Positions 14,588 to 22,358 of a stretch of 33,153 bases of DNA are shown piece after piece. The stretch comes from Streptomyces roseochromogenus subsp. oscitans DS 12.976. Its GTDB lineage: Bacteria > Actinomycetota > Actinomycetes > Streptomycetales > Streptomycetaceae. Position 1 is the stretch's first letter. The number at the start of each line of letters is the position of its first letter. The stretch spans positions 3,367,154 to 3,400,306 of the forward strand of contig NZ_CM002285.1 of the NCBI RefSeq assembly GCF_000497445.1, written 5' to 3'. The notes below the pieces were generated by a model. That model saw only the letters and a program-made list of their open reading frames with translations. It made no database searches and was not told the origin of the DNA. The position numbers and the translations under genes were made by a program.

Positions 14588-15925
14588 CTACCTGGCTTCT
14601 CGGGTGGTGAGTTGAGCCGCCGTGTGGGCGACCCCGAAGGCCTGCGGGATGGGCTGGCTCGCCATGTACAGGCGGTCGGCGGTGCGGCGGGGCAGCGGGA
14701 AGTACTGGAAGGCGCCGTACACCCGGCCGTCGGGGGTCATGGGCCGGGCGTCGAACCGGGCCACGGTCGCGAGCCGGTACGGCTCCCCGCCGTGGCTGTC
14801 GAGGAGCGCGATCTCGGTGATCCGGCGGGCGCCGTCGGCGAACCGGGTGAGCTGGACGATGACGTCGACCGCGCTGTTGATCTGGTCGTGCAGCGCGACG
14901 AAGGGGACCTCGACGTCGGACATGGAGGCGAGGGTCTGCAGCCGCGTCAGCGCGTCCTCGGCGCTGTTCGCGTGCACGGTCGCCAGCGATCCGTCGTGGC
15001 CGGTGGACATCGCCTGGAGCATGTCGAGGGACTCGCCGCCGCGGACCTCGCCGACCACGATCCGGTCCGGGCGCATCCGCAGGGAGTTGCGGACCAGGTC
15101 GCGGATGGTGACCTGGCCCTTGCCCTCGACGTTCGGCGGCCGTGACTCCAGGCGGACCACATGCGCCTGCTGGAGCTGGAGTTCGGCGGAGTCCTCGATG
15201 GTGATGATGCGTTCGCGGGACGGGATGAGCCCGGAGAGGGCGTTCAGCAGGGTCGTCTTTCCGGTGCCCGTGGCGCCGGAGACGATGATGTTGAACTTCG
15301 CCTGCACCAGCCCCGCCAGCAGAAACACCATGTGCTCGTCCAGCGAGCCGAAGGAGATCAGCTCCTGCAGGGTGAAGGAGCGCGGGAAGCGGCGGATGGT
15401 GAGGATCGGGCCGGTCAGCGACAGCGGCGGGATGATGACGTTGACGCGCTCGCCGGAGGGAAGGCGGGCATCGACCATCGGATTCGACTCGTCGACCCTT
15501 CTGTTCACCGTCGACACGATCCGCTCGATGGTCTGCATCAGCTGGTCGGCGGAGGCGAACCGGATCGGCAGCTGCTCGACGCGGCCGCCGCGTTCCACGA
15601 AGATCGCGTCGGCGCCGTTCACCATGATCTCGGTGATCGACGCGTCCTCCAGCAGGGGCTCCAGGATGCCGAGGCCCAGCGCCTCGTCCACCACCCGGCG
15701 GATCAGCTGCGAGCGCTCGACCGTCGACAGCACCGGGCCCTCACGGCTGATGATGTGCCCGAGCACCCGTTCAAGGCGCGCCCGGCGGTCGGCGGCGGCG
15801 AGCGAACTCATCTCCGCGAGGTCGATCTCCTCCAGCAGCTTGGCCCGGTAGGAGGCGACCAGATGCCCGTCCTCGCCCCGGCTGCCGTGCTCCTCCGGAG
15901 TGCTGATGCGTGCCCGCAGGCTCAT
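14588..15925 (-). CDS. tadA: TadA/CpaF family secretion ATPase
   Basis: A 445-residue cytoplasmic hexameric ATPase that powers Flp pilus assembly. The N-terminal region (about 20-120) is the CpaF-type domain with the conserved ITEIMVNGADAIFVERGG. Walker A is GATGTGKTT (217-225, K223), the Asp box is around IITIEDSAELQL, Walker B is DRIVVGE (E293), and the His box is TGHDGSLATVHAN (308-320). All catalytic motifs are intact. The start ATG at 15925 follows GAGGAG. The downstream gene is tadB; upstream is a TadE-like pseudopilin. Confidence 0.95.
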   Translation of the reverse strand: MSLRARISTPEEHGSRGEDGHLVASYRAKLLEEIDLAEMSSLAAADRRARLERVLGHIISREGPVLSTVERSQLIRRVVDEALGLGILEPLLEDASITEIMVNGADAIFVERGGRVEQLPIRFASADQLMQTIERIVSTVNRRVDESNPMVDARLPSGERVNVIIPPLSLTGPILTIRRFPRSFTLQELISFGSLDEHMVFLLAGLVQAKFNIIVSGATGTGKTTLLNALSGLIPSRERIITIEDSAELQLQQAHVVRLESRPPNVEGKGQVTIRDLVRNSLRMRPDRIVVGEVRGGESLDMLQAMSTGHDGSLATVHANSAEDALTRLQTLASMSDVEVPFVALHDQINSAVDVIVQLTRFADGARRITEIALLDSHGGEPYRLATVARFDARPMTPDGRVYGAFQYFPLPRRTADRLYMASQPIPQAFGVAHTAAQLTTREAR

Positions 15926-15941
15926 GTCGGCGACTCCTCGC

Positions 15942-16289
15942 TTAGTGGTCGAGCGGCATGGTGGCGGACCTGGTGGCGTAGCCGAAGTCCCAGACGATCT
16001 TCGGGATCTTCACCCTGGCCGTGACGGTGACGGAGCCGTCCCCTCCCCCGGTCTCGCCACACGTCACGGTGAGCGCGCCGCTGACGGCGCCGGTGCACGC
16101 CTGCTGCGTGTCCTGCCGCAGGGACGCCGCCCGCGCCCCCGCCCGCGCCGCCGTACCGGCCTGCTCGGCGGCATACGCGACGGCCCCGATCTGGATACCC
16201 GCCATGCCCACGATCAGCAGCACCGGGATGAACCCGAGGTATTCGACGGCCACTTGGCCCGCGTCCCGCCGCTTGCGCCGGTACGACAT
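15942..16289 (-). CDS. TadE-like pseudopilin (second)
   Basis: A 115-residue protein with a short basic leader, a prepilin-type junction RDAG|QVAVEYLG keeping Glu at +5, one hydrophobic helix (about 17-40), the AAEQAGTAARAGARAASL helix typical of TadE, and a small extracytoplasmic beta-rich domain with two cysteines. The family consists of minor pseudopilins needed for Flp pilus formation. The start ATG is 2 nt from the stop of the upstream TadE-like gene, with GGAGGTG upstream, indicating tight coupling. Confidence 0.87.
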   Translation of the reverse strand: MSYRRKRRDAGQVAVEYLGFIPVLLIVGMAGIQIGAVAYAAEQAGTAARAGARAASLRQDTQQACTGAVSGALTVTCGETGGGDGSVTVTARVKIPKIVWDFGYATRSATMPLDH

Positions 16290-16290
16290 C

Positions 16291-16671
16291 TCAGCGCTTC
16301 ACCTCCTCGACGGCGCCCGCGTGGCCGTGCACCGTGGCGGGAAAGGAGAACACCCCGGGAAAGAGAACCGGGACCTTGAGGTACACATCGGCCGTGACAT
16401 AGCCGGACGGATTGCACGTCACCACCGCGTCCCCCCTCCACGCCGCCGACAGATGCTTCATCCCCGCCGCCGAGCAGGCCGCCTGCCGCGCGCCGCCCGG
16501 CGCCGCGGCCGTCCCCGCCCGCACCCCCTCGTCCGCGGCATTCCCGGCGAGCGTGAAGGTGTACCCCACGAGCACGGCCTGCCACATGAGCACCAAGGTC
16601 AGAATGATCAGCGGAGTCATCCCGAGGAACTCGATGCTGACCTGTCCCCGGTCCCCACCCGGCCTTCTCAC
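16291..16671 (-). CDS. TadE-like pseudopilin (first)
   Basis: A 126-residue TadE family protein. GTG at 16671 is taken as start because GGAAGGAG lies 10-12 nt upstream and overlaps the stop of the TadZ gene; an earlier in-frame ATG at 16728 would overlap TadZ by 50 nt and adds only low-complexity residues. The prepilin-type junction is DRG|QVSIEFLG with Glu at +5, followed by a hydrophobic helix. Then comes an Ala-rich helix (NAADEGVRAGTAAAPGGARQAAC) and a beta-rich domain with two cysteines. It is the partner of the next TadE-like gene. Confidence 0.86.
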   Translation of the reverse strand: MRRPGGDRGQVSIEFLGMTPLIILTLVLMWQAVLVGYTFTLAGNAADEGVRAGTAAAPGGARQAACSAAGMKHLSAAWRGDAVVTCNPSGYVTADVYLKVPVLFPGVFSFPATVHGHAGAVEEVKR

Positions 16672-16678
16672 GGCTCGC

Positions 16679-17914
16679 TCACTCCTTCCGCCGCCGGAAT
16701 CCGACCGTGCCCCGGCCCGGGCCGGCACGATGGCCGCCCTCGCCCGCCTTCACCAGCCCCAGTTCTCCGGCGAGCGCCCACAGCGCCTGCTTCACGGAAC
16801 TCCTGCTGTCCAGTTCATGCACGCGCCCCGCGTCCACGACGGCCTGAAGCTCCTTGAAATTGGCCGGTACGGCGGTACGGGCGAGCGCCGTCCCCGTGAT
16901 GCGCTGCACCAGCGCGGGCTGGATCTCCGTATGCCGCGTGTGCCGGTTGACGACGACCGTCGTCTCCTCGCCCTTGCGGATCTGCAGCCGGTCCCACATC
17001 CGTACCGTCCGCTTGGCGGCGCGTACGGAGATCACGTCCGGGGTGGTCACCAGCAGTGCGGTGTCGGCCATCTCCACCACCGCCGCGCCGGCCCCGCTGA
17101 GCTGGGCGCCGCAGTCGACCACGACCACCTCGTAGCGGGAGCGCAGGGCGCTGACGATCTGGCGGGCGGCGCGGTCGGTGACCTCCTCGCCGCGTTCGCC
17201 CTCGGCGGGGGCGAGGAGCAGGGCCAGCCCGGTGTCGTGACGGAAGACGGCGTCGGCGAGGACGCGCGGCGAGATGTCGGCGATGGCGGCGAGGTCGACC
17301 ACGGACCGCCGGAACTGGATGTCCAGGTAGGAGGCGATGTCGCCGGTCTGCAGATCCAGATCGACCAGAGCGGTCGGCCGCCCGGATGCCTGCGCGGCGA
17401 GGGCGAGCTGAATGGCCGTGAGCGTCGCCCCGGCTCCCCCCTTGGCGCCGCTGACCGTGACGACCGTACCGCCGGCGCCGCCGAACACATCGGCGCCGTG
17501 GCCGAGATGGCGCCTCACACCGGTCGACCACTGGGCGACGGCCTGGACGCGGCTGGCGAGTTCCTCGTACGACAGCGGGAGCGCGACCAGGCCGCGGGCG
17601 CCGGAGTCCATGGCGGCGGAGAACAGGCCGGGGCTCGCGTCGGTGGTGACGAGGATGACGCCGACGGCGGGGAAGCGCAGGGCGACCTCGCGGATCAGCT
17701 CCAGGGCGGGTACCGGGCCGATCCGCTCGTGTACGACCACGACCTCGGGCAGTTCGTCCATCGACTCGGCGGCGAGGTGGGCGAGGGTGTCGACCAGTTG
17801 GGTGGAGTCGCCGACCGGTGGCTGTGGCTCGGCGTCGGGGAGCTGGCTGAGGAGGGTGACGAGGGAGCGGACCGCGTCGGGGTCCGCGCCGGCCGGGAGG
17901 ATCCTGGTGGGCAT
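16679..17914 (-). CDS. TadZ/CpaE-like protein (MinD/ParA-type ATPase with receiver-like domain)
   Basis: A 411-residue protein with a receiver-like N-terminal domain (about 1-130: VVVVHERIGPVPALELIREV, VGVILVTTD, DSGARGLVALPLSYEEL) and a ParA/MinD-type domain (about 148-385). The P-loop reads SGAKGGAGATLT: the KGG signature lysine (K158) is kept but the usual GK[ST] lysine is Ala (A163), an atypical Walker A also described for TadZ proteins. Other motifs are LVDLDLQTGD, VVVVDCGAQ and a switch-like LLVTTPDVISVRAAKR. TadZ/CpaE localise the pilus machinery at poles; that role is inferred by homology. It starts at ATG 17914, 12 nt after the CpaB stop. Confidence 0.88.
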   Translation of the reverse strand: MPTRILPAGADPDAVRSLVTLLSQLPDAEPQPPVGDSTQLVDTLAHLAAESMDELPEVVVVHERIGPVPALELIREVALRFPAVGVILVTTDASPGLFSAAMDSGARGLVALPLSYEELASRVQAVAQWSTGVRRHLGHGADVFGGAGGTVVTVSGAKGGAGATLTAIQLALAAQASGRPTALVDLDLQTGDIASYLDIQFRRSVVDLAAIADISPRVLADAVFRHDTGLALLLAPAEGERGEEVTDRAARQIVSALRSRYEVVVVDCGAQLSGAGAAVVEMADTALLVTTPDVISVRAAKRTVRMWDRLQIRKGEETTVVVNRHTRHTEIQPALVQRITGTALARTAVPANFKELQAVVDAGRVHELDSRSSVKQALWALAGELGLVKAGEGGHRAGPGRGTVGFRRRKE

Positions 17915-17926
17915 GCGGGCCGCCTC

Positions 17927-18634
17927 TCACTTGTCCGTCGCGAGTTCGTAGGTGCGGTCCTTGTCGGGCACGCTGGTCTCGCCGCCGGGCGCCACCAGCG
18001 CGAGCCGGACGCGCTGGGCGAAGGACTCGGCGTAGGTGAGGCGCTGGGCGTCGAGGGTGGACAGCGCGAAGGTGATGGGGACGGCCTGGGTGGGCTGCTG
18101 CTGGTTCTTGCCGCTGTCGGGGTCGAGGGCGGTGATCCGGCCGACGTCGAGAACGCGGGCGTTCGTCACGATGATCTTCGACTGGTCCGGGTCGGTGTCC
18201 TTCTTCCCGGCGAAGGTGGCGTAGACGTTGACCCGGGACCCCGGAGTGATCTCGCCGGCCACGCCCGTCGCCGCGTCGATCATGATGGCGACCTCCTGCT
18301 CTCCGGGCTGGAGGGCGGGCTGGTCGACGATCATGTCGGTCTGGAGCAGGGACCCGGCGCGCAGGGTGGTGACGGCGATCTTGCCCTGGATCTGGCGGAG
18401 ATCGGTGACGGCGTTGCCGGACAGCCACCGCTTGGGCATCTTGATCTTCTCGAACTGGTCCGTGTCCAGCGCCGTGTACGGCTTCACGTCGGACCTGACC
18501 CGATAGGCGGTGACCTCGGGCCCGACCTTGGAATCGACGTCGTGGACGACGGAGAGCACGCCGGCGAACGCGCCGAGAGCGCACAGGACCGACAGGATCA
18601 GGAGTATCACGCCGCGGCGCTGACGGGAGTTCAT
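17927..18634 (-). CDS. cpaB: CpaB/RcpC-like Flp pilus assembly protein (SAF domain)
   Basis: A 235-residue membrane-anchored protein with a single N-terminal helix (about 8-30: GVILLILSVLCALGAFAGVLSVV). A SAF domain follows (about 42-105: AYRVRSDVKPYTALDTDQFEKIKMPKRWL, then AVTTLRAGSLLQTDMI), and then the RcpC/CpaB C-terminal region (VAIMIDAATGVAGEITPGSRVNVYATF; ITFALSTLDAQRLTYAESFAQRVRLALV). In Gram-negatives CpaB works with the outer-membrane secretin; there is no secretin here, so it may bind wall or pilus base. The start ATG at 18634 lies 60 nt after the zinc-ribbon gene. Confidence 0.9.
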   Translation of the reverse strand: MNSRQRRGVILLILSVLCALGAFAGVLSVVHDVDSKVGPEVTAYRVRSDVKPYTALDTDQFEKIKMPKRWLSGNAVTDLRQIQGKIAVTTLRAGSLLQTDMIVDQPALQPGEQEVAIMIDAATGVAGEITPGSRVNVYATFAGKKDTDPDQSKIIVTNARVLDVGRITALDPDSGKNQQQPTQAVPITFALSTLDAQRLTYAESFAQRVRLALVAPGGETSVPDKDRTYELATDK

Positions 18635-18694
18635 GAACCGTGCAACCTCATTGGGGGAATCGGTCGAGCGGGATGCGGATCAGGTGCGGGCGGG

Positions 18695-19558
18695 TCAGAC
18701 GGGCGCGCGCTGTTCCAGGGCGCGGGGCGGGGCGGGTTCGTGGACGGGCGGGGTGGCGGAGCAGAAGACACAGCGGTCGCCGATGACGTCCAGGCCGCAC
18801 CAGTGGCAGCTGGTCTGCCGTACGGACGTGACCAGTTGGTACAGAACGGACAGGTCGGCGAGATAGCCGCAGAACTCGGTCATACGGCCGGTCCCCCACC
18901 ACACCGGGGACTCGGCGGGCAGCGGGACCTCGCGCAGTCCGTGCACGCTCCACTGCCCGGCGAGCCCGCCGACCCAGTCCCCCTGCGTCTGCTGCCCTCG
19001 GGCGACGAGCATCCAGGTGCTGAACTCCGGCCCCTTGAGGGTGACGCCCGGAGCGATCTTGACGAGCTGCGGCTCCGGATGCGCGAGTACGGCGAACTGG
19101 CTGCCGGGCATCCAGGACTTGGCGTGCGCCTTCAGCCCGACCGGCACCCGGTCGAGGCGGGCGACGGAGCCGAGCACGGCCCCGGCGTGAATGTAGTGGG
19201 TGAGCAGCCGTCCGGCGGAGGCGAGCACGCCCGGACTCAGATCGCAGGAGGCGAGCTGGCGCAGCTGCCGGGCGAGCACGGCGATGCCGAGGGGCGGCAG
19301 GTCGGGCCGGAAGAAGGCGATGCGGTCGCTTTCGAGCAGCGAGCGCAGGGTGTGCAGCCGCCGTACGACGGGCTCCGGAGTGGCCTGGGAGCAGACGACC
19401 ACCACATGCCCGTACTGCTCGGTCAGGGCGTGGAGTTCGGTGAGCGCATGCTCCAGCGGCCGCTGGTCGAGGCCGCTCAGCACGACGGCCGGCATGGTCC
19501 GTTCGTCCTGCGCCGGCAGTGCCATGTCGGCACTGGTGACGGCAATGGCAGTTGGCAC
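18695..19558 (-). CDS. conserved protein with C-terminal zinc ribbon, first gene of the tad locus
   Basis: A 287-residue protein of no named family that I recognise. GTG at 19558 is taken as start, with GGGGAG 6-7 nt upstream. The middle part (about 24-130) alternates strands and helices (MPAVVLSGLDQRPLEHALTEL, HVVVVCSQATPEPVVRRL), resembling a Rossmann-like or TadZ receiver-like domain. The C-terminal part has a C-x2-C...C-x2-C set (C251, C254, C263, C266), a typical zinc-ribbon knuckle, followed by a Pro-rich tail. It has no signal peptide or membrane segment and is therefore cytoplasmic. It heads the pilus operon, 60 nt before cpaB, so it probably serves pilus assembly or its control; this is inferred. 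Confidence 0.75.
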   Translation of the reverse strand: MPTAIAVTSADMALPAQDERTMPAVVLSGLDQRPLEHALTELHALTEQYGHVVVVCSQATPEPVVRRLHTLRSLLESDRIAFFRPDLPPLGIAVLARQLRQLASCDLSPGVLASAGRLLTHYIHAGAVLGSVARLDRVPVGLKAHAKSWMPGSQFAVLAHPEPQLVKIAPGVTLKGPEFSTWMLVARGQQTQGDWVGGLAGQWSVHGLREVPLPAESPVWWGTGRMTEFCGYLADLSVLYQLVTSVRQTSCHWCGLDVIGDRCVFCSATPPVHEPAPPRALEQRAPV

Positions 19559-19643
19559 GCGCGGCTCCCCGCTCTTCACACCCGCCGGCCCACCGGAGTA
19601 ACTCCCGCGCACCGGTACGACTTCACTGCGTGACTACGTGAGC

Positions 19644-19672
19644 ACTGTATCCACGGCCGAATGACCGGAGAA
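19644..19672 (-). promoter_or_regulatory. possible promoter of the tad locus
   Basis: On the minus strand TTCTCC (19672-19667) and TACAGT (19649-19644) are exactly 17 nt apart, in the only sizeable gap before the first gene of the pilus locus. The -35 match is modest. Transcription would begin about 80 nt before the GTG at 19558. Confidence 0.3.
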
Positions 19673-19758
19673 CAGCGTTTGTGAAGCTCGCGTGGAACTC
19701 TCTCCTCGCAAATCCCGCCAAATCCGGACAGGTTGAGCGAGCCAGCGGCCACGCATTT

Positions 19759-19800
19759 GGTCTGGACCTCTTGACACGCGGATTGGTCTGGACCAACTTG
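19759..19800 (+). promoter_or_regulatory. chitinase promoter with two direct repeats (DasR-type operators)
   Basis: TGGTCTGGACCT (19759-19770) and TGGTCTGGACCA (19785-19796) are 12-bp near-palindromes in direct repeat, 26 nt apart start to start. Between them lies TTGACA (19772-19777), a perfect -35 box; CAACTT (19795-19800) is a possible -10 at 17-nt spacing, overlapping the second repeat. Such paired TGGTCTAGACCA-like repeats are the known chitin-regulatory elements of Streptomyces chitinase promoters and match the DasR-responsive element core. The gene start is 82 nt downstream. GlcNAc/chitin-controlled transcription is therefore expected. Confidence 0.8.
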
Positions 19801-19881
19801 TAGCCCAACGGTGGCCACCGCTTCTCCCCCTCCTCCCTCCCCGCCAAGGCTCCCTCGCCGAACTCCCCACCGGAGGCCCCA

Positions 19882-21600
19882 GTGGACCACGCACCAGGCA
19901 TACCCAGACCCCGCGGACGGCGAATCACCCTGTGGTCCGCCGCGACCACCCTCGCCCTCTCCGTCGCGGGCCTCACCGCGGCCGCCGGCCCGGCCTCCGC
20001 AGCGGACGTCAACAACGTCAGGAACGCGGGCTACGAGTCGGGCCTGTCCGACTGGACCTGTACGGCGGGCAGCGGTACGACGGTCTCCTCCCCGGTGCAC
20101 AGCGGGAGTGCCGCCCTGAAGGCGACCCCGGCCGGCCAGGACGACGCCCAGTGCACCCAGACGGTGGCGGTGCAGCCCAACTCGACGTACACGCTGAGCG
20201 GGTGGGTGCAGGGCGGCTACTCCTACCTGGGCGTGACGGGCACGGGCACGACGGACGTCTCGACGTGGACCCCCGACACCACGGCCTGGAAGCAACTGTC
20301 GACGACCTTCACCACAGGTGCGTCGACGACGTCGGTCACGATCTACACCCACGGCTGGTACGGCCAGGCGCCCTACTACGCCGACGACGTCTCGGTCTAC
20401 GGCCCCGACGGCGGCTCAGGCGGCGACCCGGCCCCGACGGTCCCGGCGACGCCGTCCGGCCTGTCCGTCTCGGGTACGACGTCCTCGTCGGTGTCGTTGG
20501 CGTGGACCGGGGTCTCGGGCGCGACGGGTTACAACGTCTACCGCGACGGCACGAAGGTGACGGCGGTGACGGGAACGTCGGCCACGGTGACCGGCCTGTC
20601 GGCGTCGACGTCGTACACCTTCCAGGTGACGGCGACGAACGCGGCGGGCGAGTCGGCGAAGTCGGCGTCGGTGACGGGCACGACGGCCCCGACCGGCGGT
20701 GGCGGCGGCGGTGCACTGCCCAAGCACGCGGTGACGGGCTACTGGCAGAACTTCAACAACGGCGCGACGGTCCAGAAGCTGTCGGACGTCCCGTCCGCGT
20801 ACGACATCATCGCGGTCGCCTTCGCCGACGCGACCTCGACACCGGGAGCGGTGACCTTCAACCTGGACTCGTCCGGCCTGGGCGGCTACACGGTCGACCA
20901 GTTCAAGGCGGACATCAAGGCGAAGCAGGCGGCCGGCAAGAAGGTCGTCATCTCGATCGGCGGCCAGAACGGCACGGTGTCGATCAGCGACGCGGCGTCG
21001 GCGACGAACTTCGCGAACTCCGTCTACTCCCTCATGCAGACGTACGGCTTCGACGGCGTCGACATCGACCTGGAGAACGGCCTCGACGCGACGTACATGA
21101 CACAGGCGCTGAGGTCTCTCTCCTCGAAGGCGGGCTCCTCCCTGATCATCACGATGGCGCCCCAGACGATCGACATGCAGTCGACGTCGAACACGTACTT
21201 CCAGACGGCCCTGAACATCAAGGACATCCTGACGGTCGTCAACATGCAGTACTACAACAGCGGTTCCATGCTGGGCTGCGACGGCAAGGTCTACAGCCAG
21301 GGGTCGGTGGACTTCTTGACCGCCCTGGCCTGCATCCAGCTCCAGGGCGGCCTCGCCCCGTCCCAGGTGGGCCTGGGCCTGCCGGCCTCCACGAGCGCGG
21401 CGGGCAGCGGCTACGTATCTCCCTCGGTGGTGAACAACGCGCTGGACTGCCTGACGGCCGGCACGAACTGCGGCACCTTCAAGCCGTCGAAGACCTACCC
21501 CGACCTGCGCGGCGCGATGACCTGGTCCACGAACTGGGACGCGTCGGCGGGGAACGCGTGGTCGAACGCGGTGGGGGCGCATGTGCACGCACTGCCGTGA
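19882..21600 (+). CDS. secreted GH18 chitinase with carbohydrate-binding and fibronectin III domains
   Basis: A 572-residue extracellular endochitinase. The signal peptide is residues 1-41 (twin-Arg-like RGRR, hydrophobic core, cleavage after PASA). Then come a carbohydrate-binding beta-sandwich (about 42-170: NAGYESGLSDWTC... YYADDVSVYG), an FnIII domain (about 188-272: PSGLSVSGTTSSSVSLAW... TSYTFQVTATNAAGES), a short Gly linker, and the GH18 barrel (about 284-572). The catalytic motif DGVDIDLE is at 391-398, with proton donor E398. Other barrel motifs are VVISIGGQNG, MQYYN and MTWSTNWD. The start is GTG 19882 with GGAGG 5 nt upstream. It cleaves beta-1,4 GlcNAc links in chitin. Regulation by the upstream operators is expected. 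Confidence 0.95.
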   Translation: MDHAPGIPRPRGRRITLWSAATTLALSVAGLTAAAGPASAADVNNVRNAGYESGLSDWTCTAGSGTTVSSPVHSGSAALKATPAGQDDAQCTQTVAVQPNSTYTLSGWVQGGYSYLGVTGTGTTDVSTWTPDTTAWKQLSTTFTTGASTTSVTIYTHGWYGQAPYYADDVSVYGPDGGSGGDPAPTVPATPSGLSVSGTTSSSVSLAWTGVSGATGYNVYRDGTKVTAVTGTSATVTGLSASTSYTFQVTATNAAGESAKSASVTGTTAPTGGGGGGALPKHAVTGYWQNFNNGATVQKLSDVPSAYDIIAVAFADATSTPGAVTFNLDSSGLGGYTVDQFKADIKAKQAAGKKVVISIGGQNGTVSISDAASATNFANSVYSLMQTYGFDGVDIDLENGLDATYMTQALRSLSSKAGSSLIITMAPQTIDMQSTSNTYFQTALNIKDILTVVNMQYYNSGSMLGCDGKVYSQGSVDFLTALACIQLQGGLAPSQVGLGLPASTSAAGSGYVSPSVVNNALDCLTAGTNCGTFKPSKTYPDLRGAMTWSTNWDASAGNAWSNAVGAHVHALP

Positions 21601-21615
21601 CATGAGAACCGGCTG

Positions 21616-22266
21616 GTGACGAGGCCCGGGCCCGCAGCGGCCCGGGCTTCGTCAATTCGATGGCCCGGGCAGCCGCGGGTGGTGCTGCTCAAGCCGCTGG
21701 TGAAGTCCCCGCTGATCGAGGTCGGGGAGTACTCGTACTACGACGACCCGGATGACCCGACCGCGTTCGAGACGCGCAACGTGCTCTACCACTACGGGCC
21801 GGAGAAGCTGATCATCGGCAGGTTCTGTGCGCTGGGCACGGGCGTGCGGTTCATCATGAACGGCGCCAACCACCGTATGGACGGCCCCTCGACCTTCCCC
21901 TTCCCCACCATGGGTGGCTCCTGGGCCGACCACTTCGACCTGCTCACCGGCCTGCCGAACCGCGGGGACACGGTCGTCGGCAACGACGTCTGGTTCGGCC
22001 ACGGCACGACGATCATGCCCGGCGTACGGATCGGACACGGCGCGATCATCGCCTCCGGCGCGGTGGTCACCGGCGACGTACCCGACTACGGCATCGTCGG
22101 CGGCAACCCGGCCCGCCTCATCCGCACCCGCTACGACGACCGGGACATCGCCCGGCTGCTGGCGGTGGCCTGGTGGGACTGGCCGGCGGAGCGCATCACC
22201 GAGCACGTGCGGACGATCATGTCGGGGAGCATCGACGATCTGGAGTCGGCCGCGCCGCCGGTATGA
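21616..22266 (+). CDS. CatB/Vat-type O-acetyltransferase (left-handed beta-helix)
   Basis: An acetyltransferase of the xenobiotic (CatB/Vat) class. The body is well conserved: [45 protein letters not shown] with the catalytic histidine in NGANH, hexapeptide repeats [50 protein letters not shown], and a C-terminal WWDWP helix. The start is doubtful. The listed GTG at 21616 has no Shine-Dalgarno and lies inside the hairpin that follows the chitinase gene. The only ATG nearby (21660) is out of frame, and in-frame GTGs at 21679/21682 would begin right at the conserved [12 protein letters not shown] without a ribosome binding site. The acceptor is unknown. It may have lost its original 5' end. Confidence 0.7.
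   Translation: MTRPGPAAARASSIRWPGQPRVVLLKPLVKSPLIEVGEYSYYDDPDDPTAFETRNVLYHYGPEKLIIGRFCALGTGVRFIMNGANHRMDGPSTFPFPTMGGSWADHFDLLTGLPNRGDTVVGNDVWFGHGTTIMPGVRIGHGAIIASGAVVTGDVPDYGIVGGNPARLIRTRYDDRDIARLLAVAWWDWPAERITEHVRTIMSGSIDDLESAAPPV
21621..21650 (+). terminator. terminator of the chitinase gene
   Basis: A 12-bp stem (21621-21632 with 21639-21650, one G-U pair) with a 6-nt loop, 20 nt past the chitinase stop codon. It conflicts with a start of the acetyltransferase gene at 21616. Confidence 0.75.
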
Positions 22267-22270
22267 CGCG

Positions 22271-22294
22271 CGGACGGGGGGTTCTGCCCGTCCG
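22271..22294. terminator. bidirectional hairpin between convergent genes
   Basis: A perfect 8-bp stem CGGACGGG/CCCGTCCG (22271-22278, 22287-22294) with an 8-nt loop lies between the plus-strand acetyltransferase (stop at 22266) and the minus-strand propeller gene (stop at 22359). Confidence 0.6.
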
Positions 22295-22358
22295 ACGAAG
22301 TCATCGAGCGGGAGACCTCCCGGAACAAGGACGCCGTACCGCGGCTAGGCGGTGCTGG

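Noticed and set aside
16412..19633. Very long plus-strand open frame (about 1070 codons) opposite the tad genes
   Set aside because: It is a mirror of the GC-rich third positions of cpaB, tadZ and neighbouring minus-strand genes. Its translation is low-complexity Gly/Asp/Val/Arg with no domain, while the minus strand has clear protein families.
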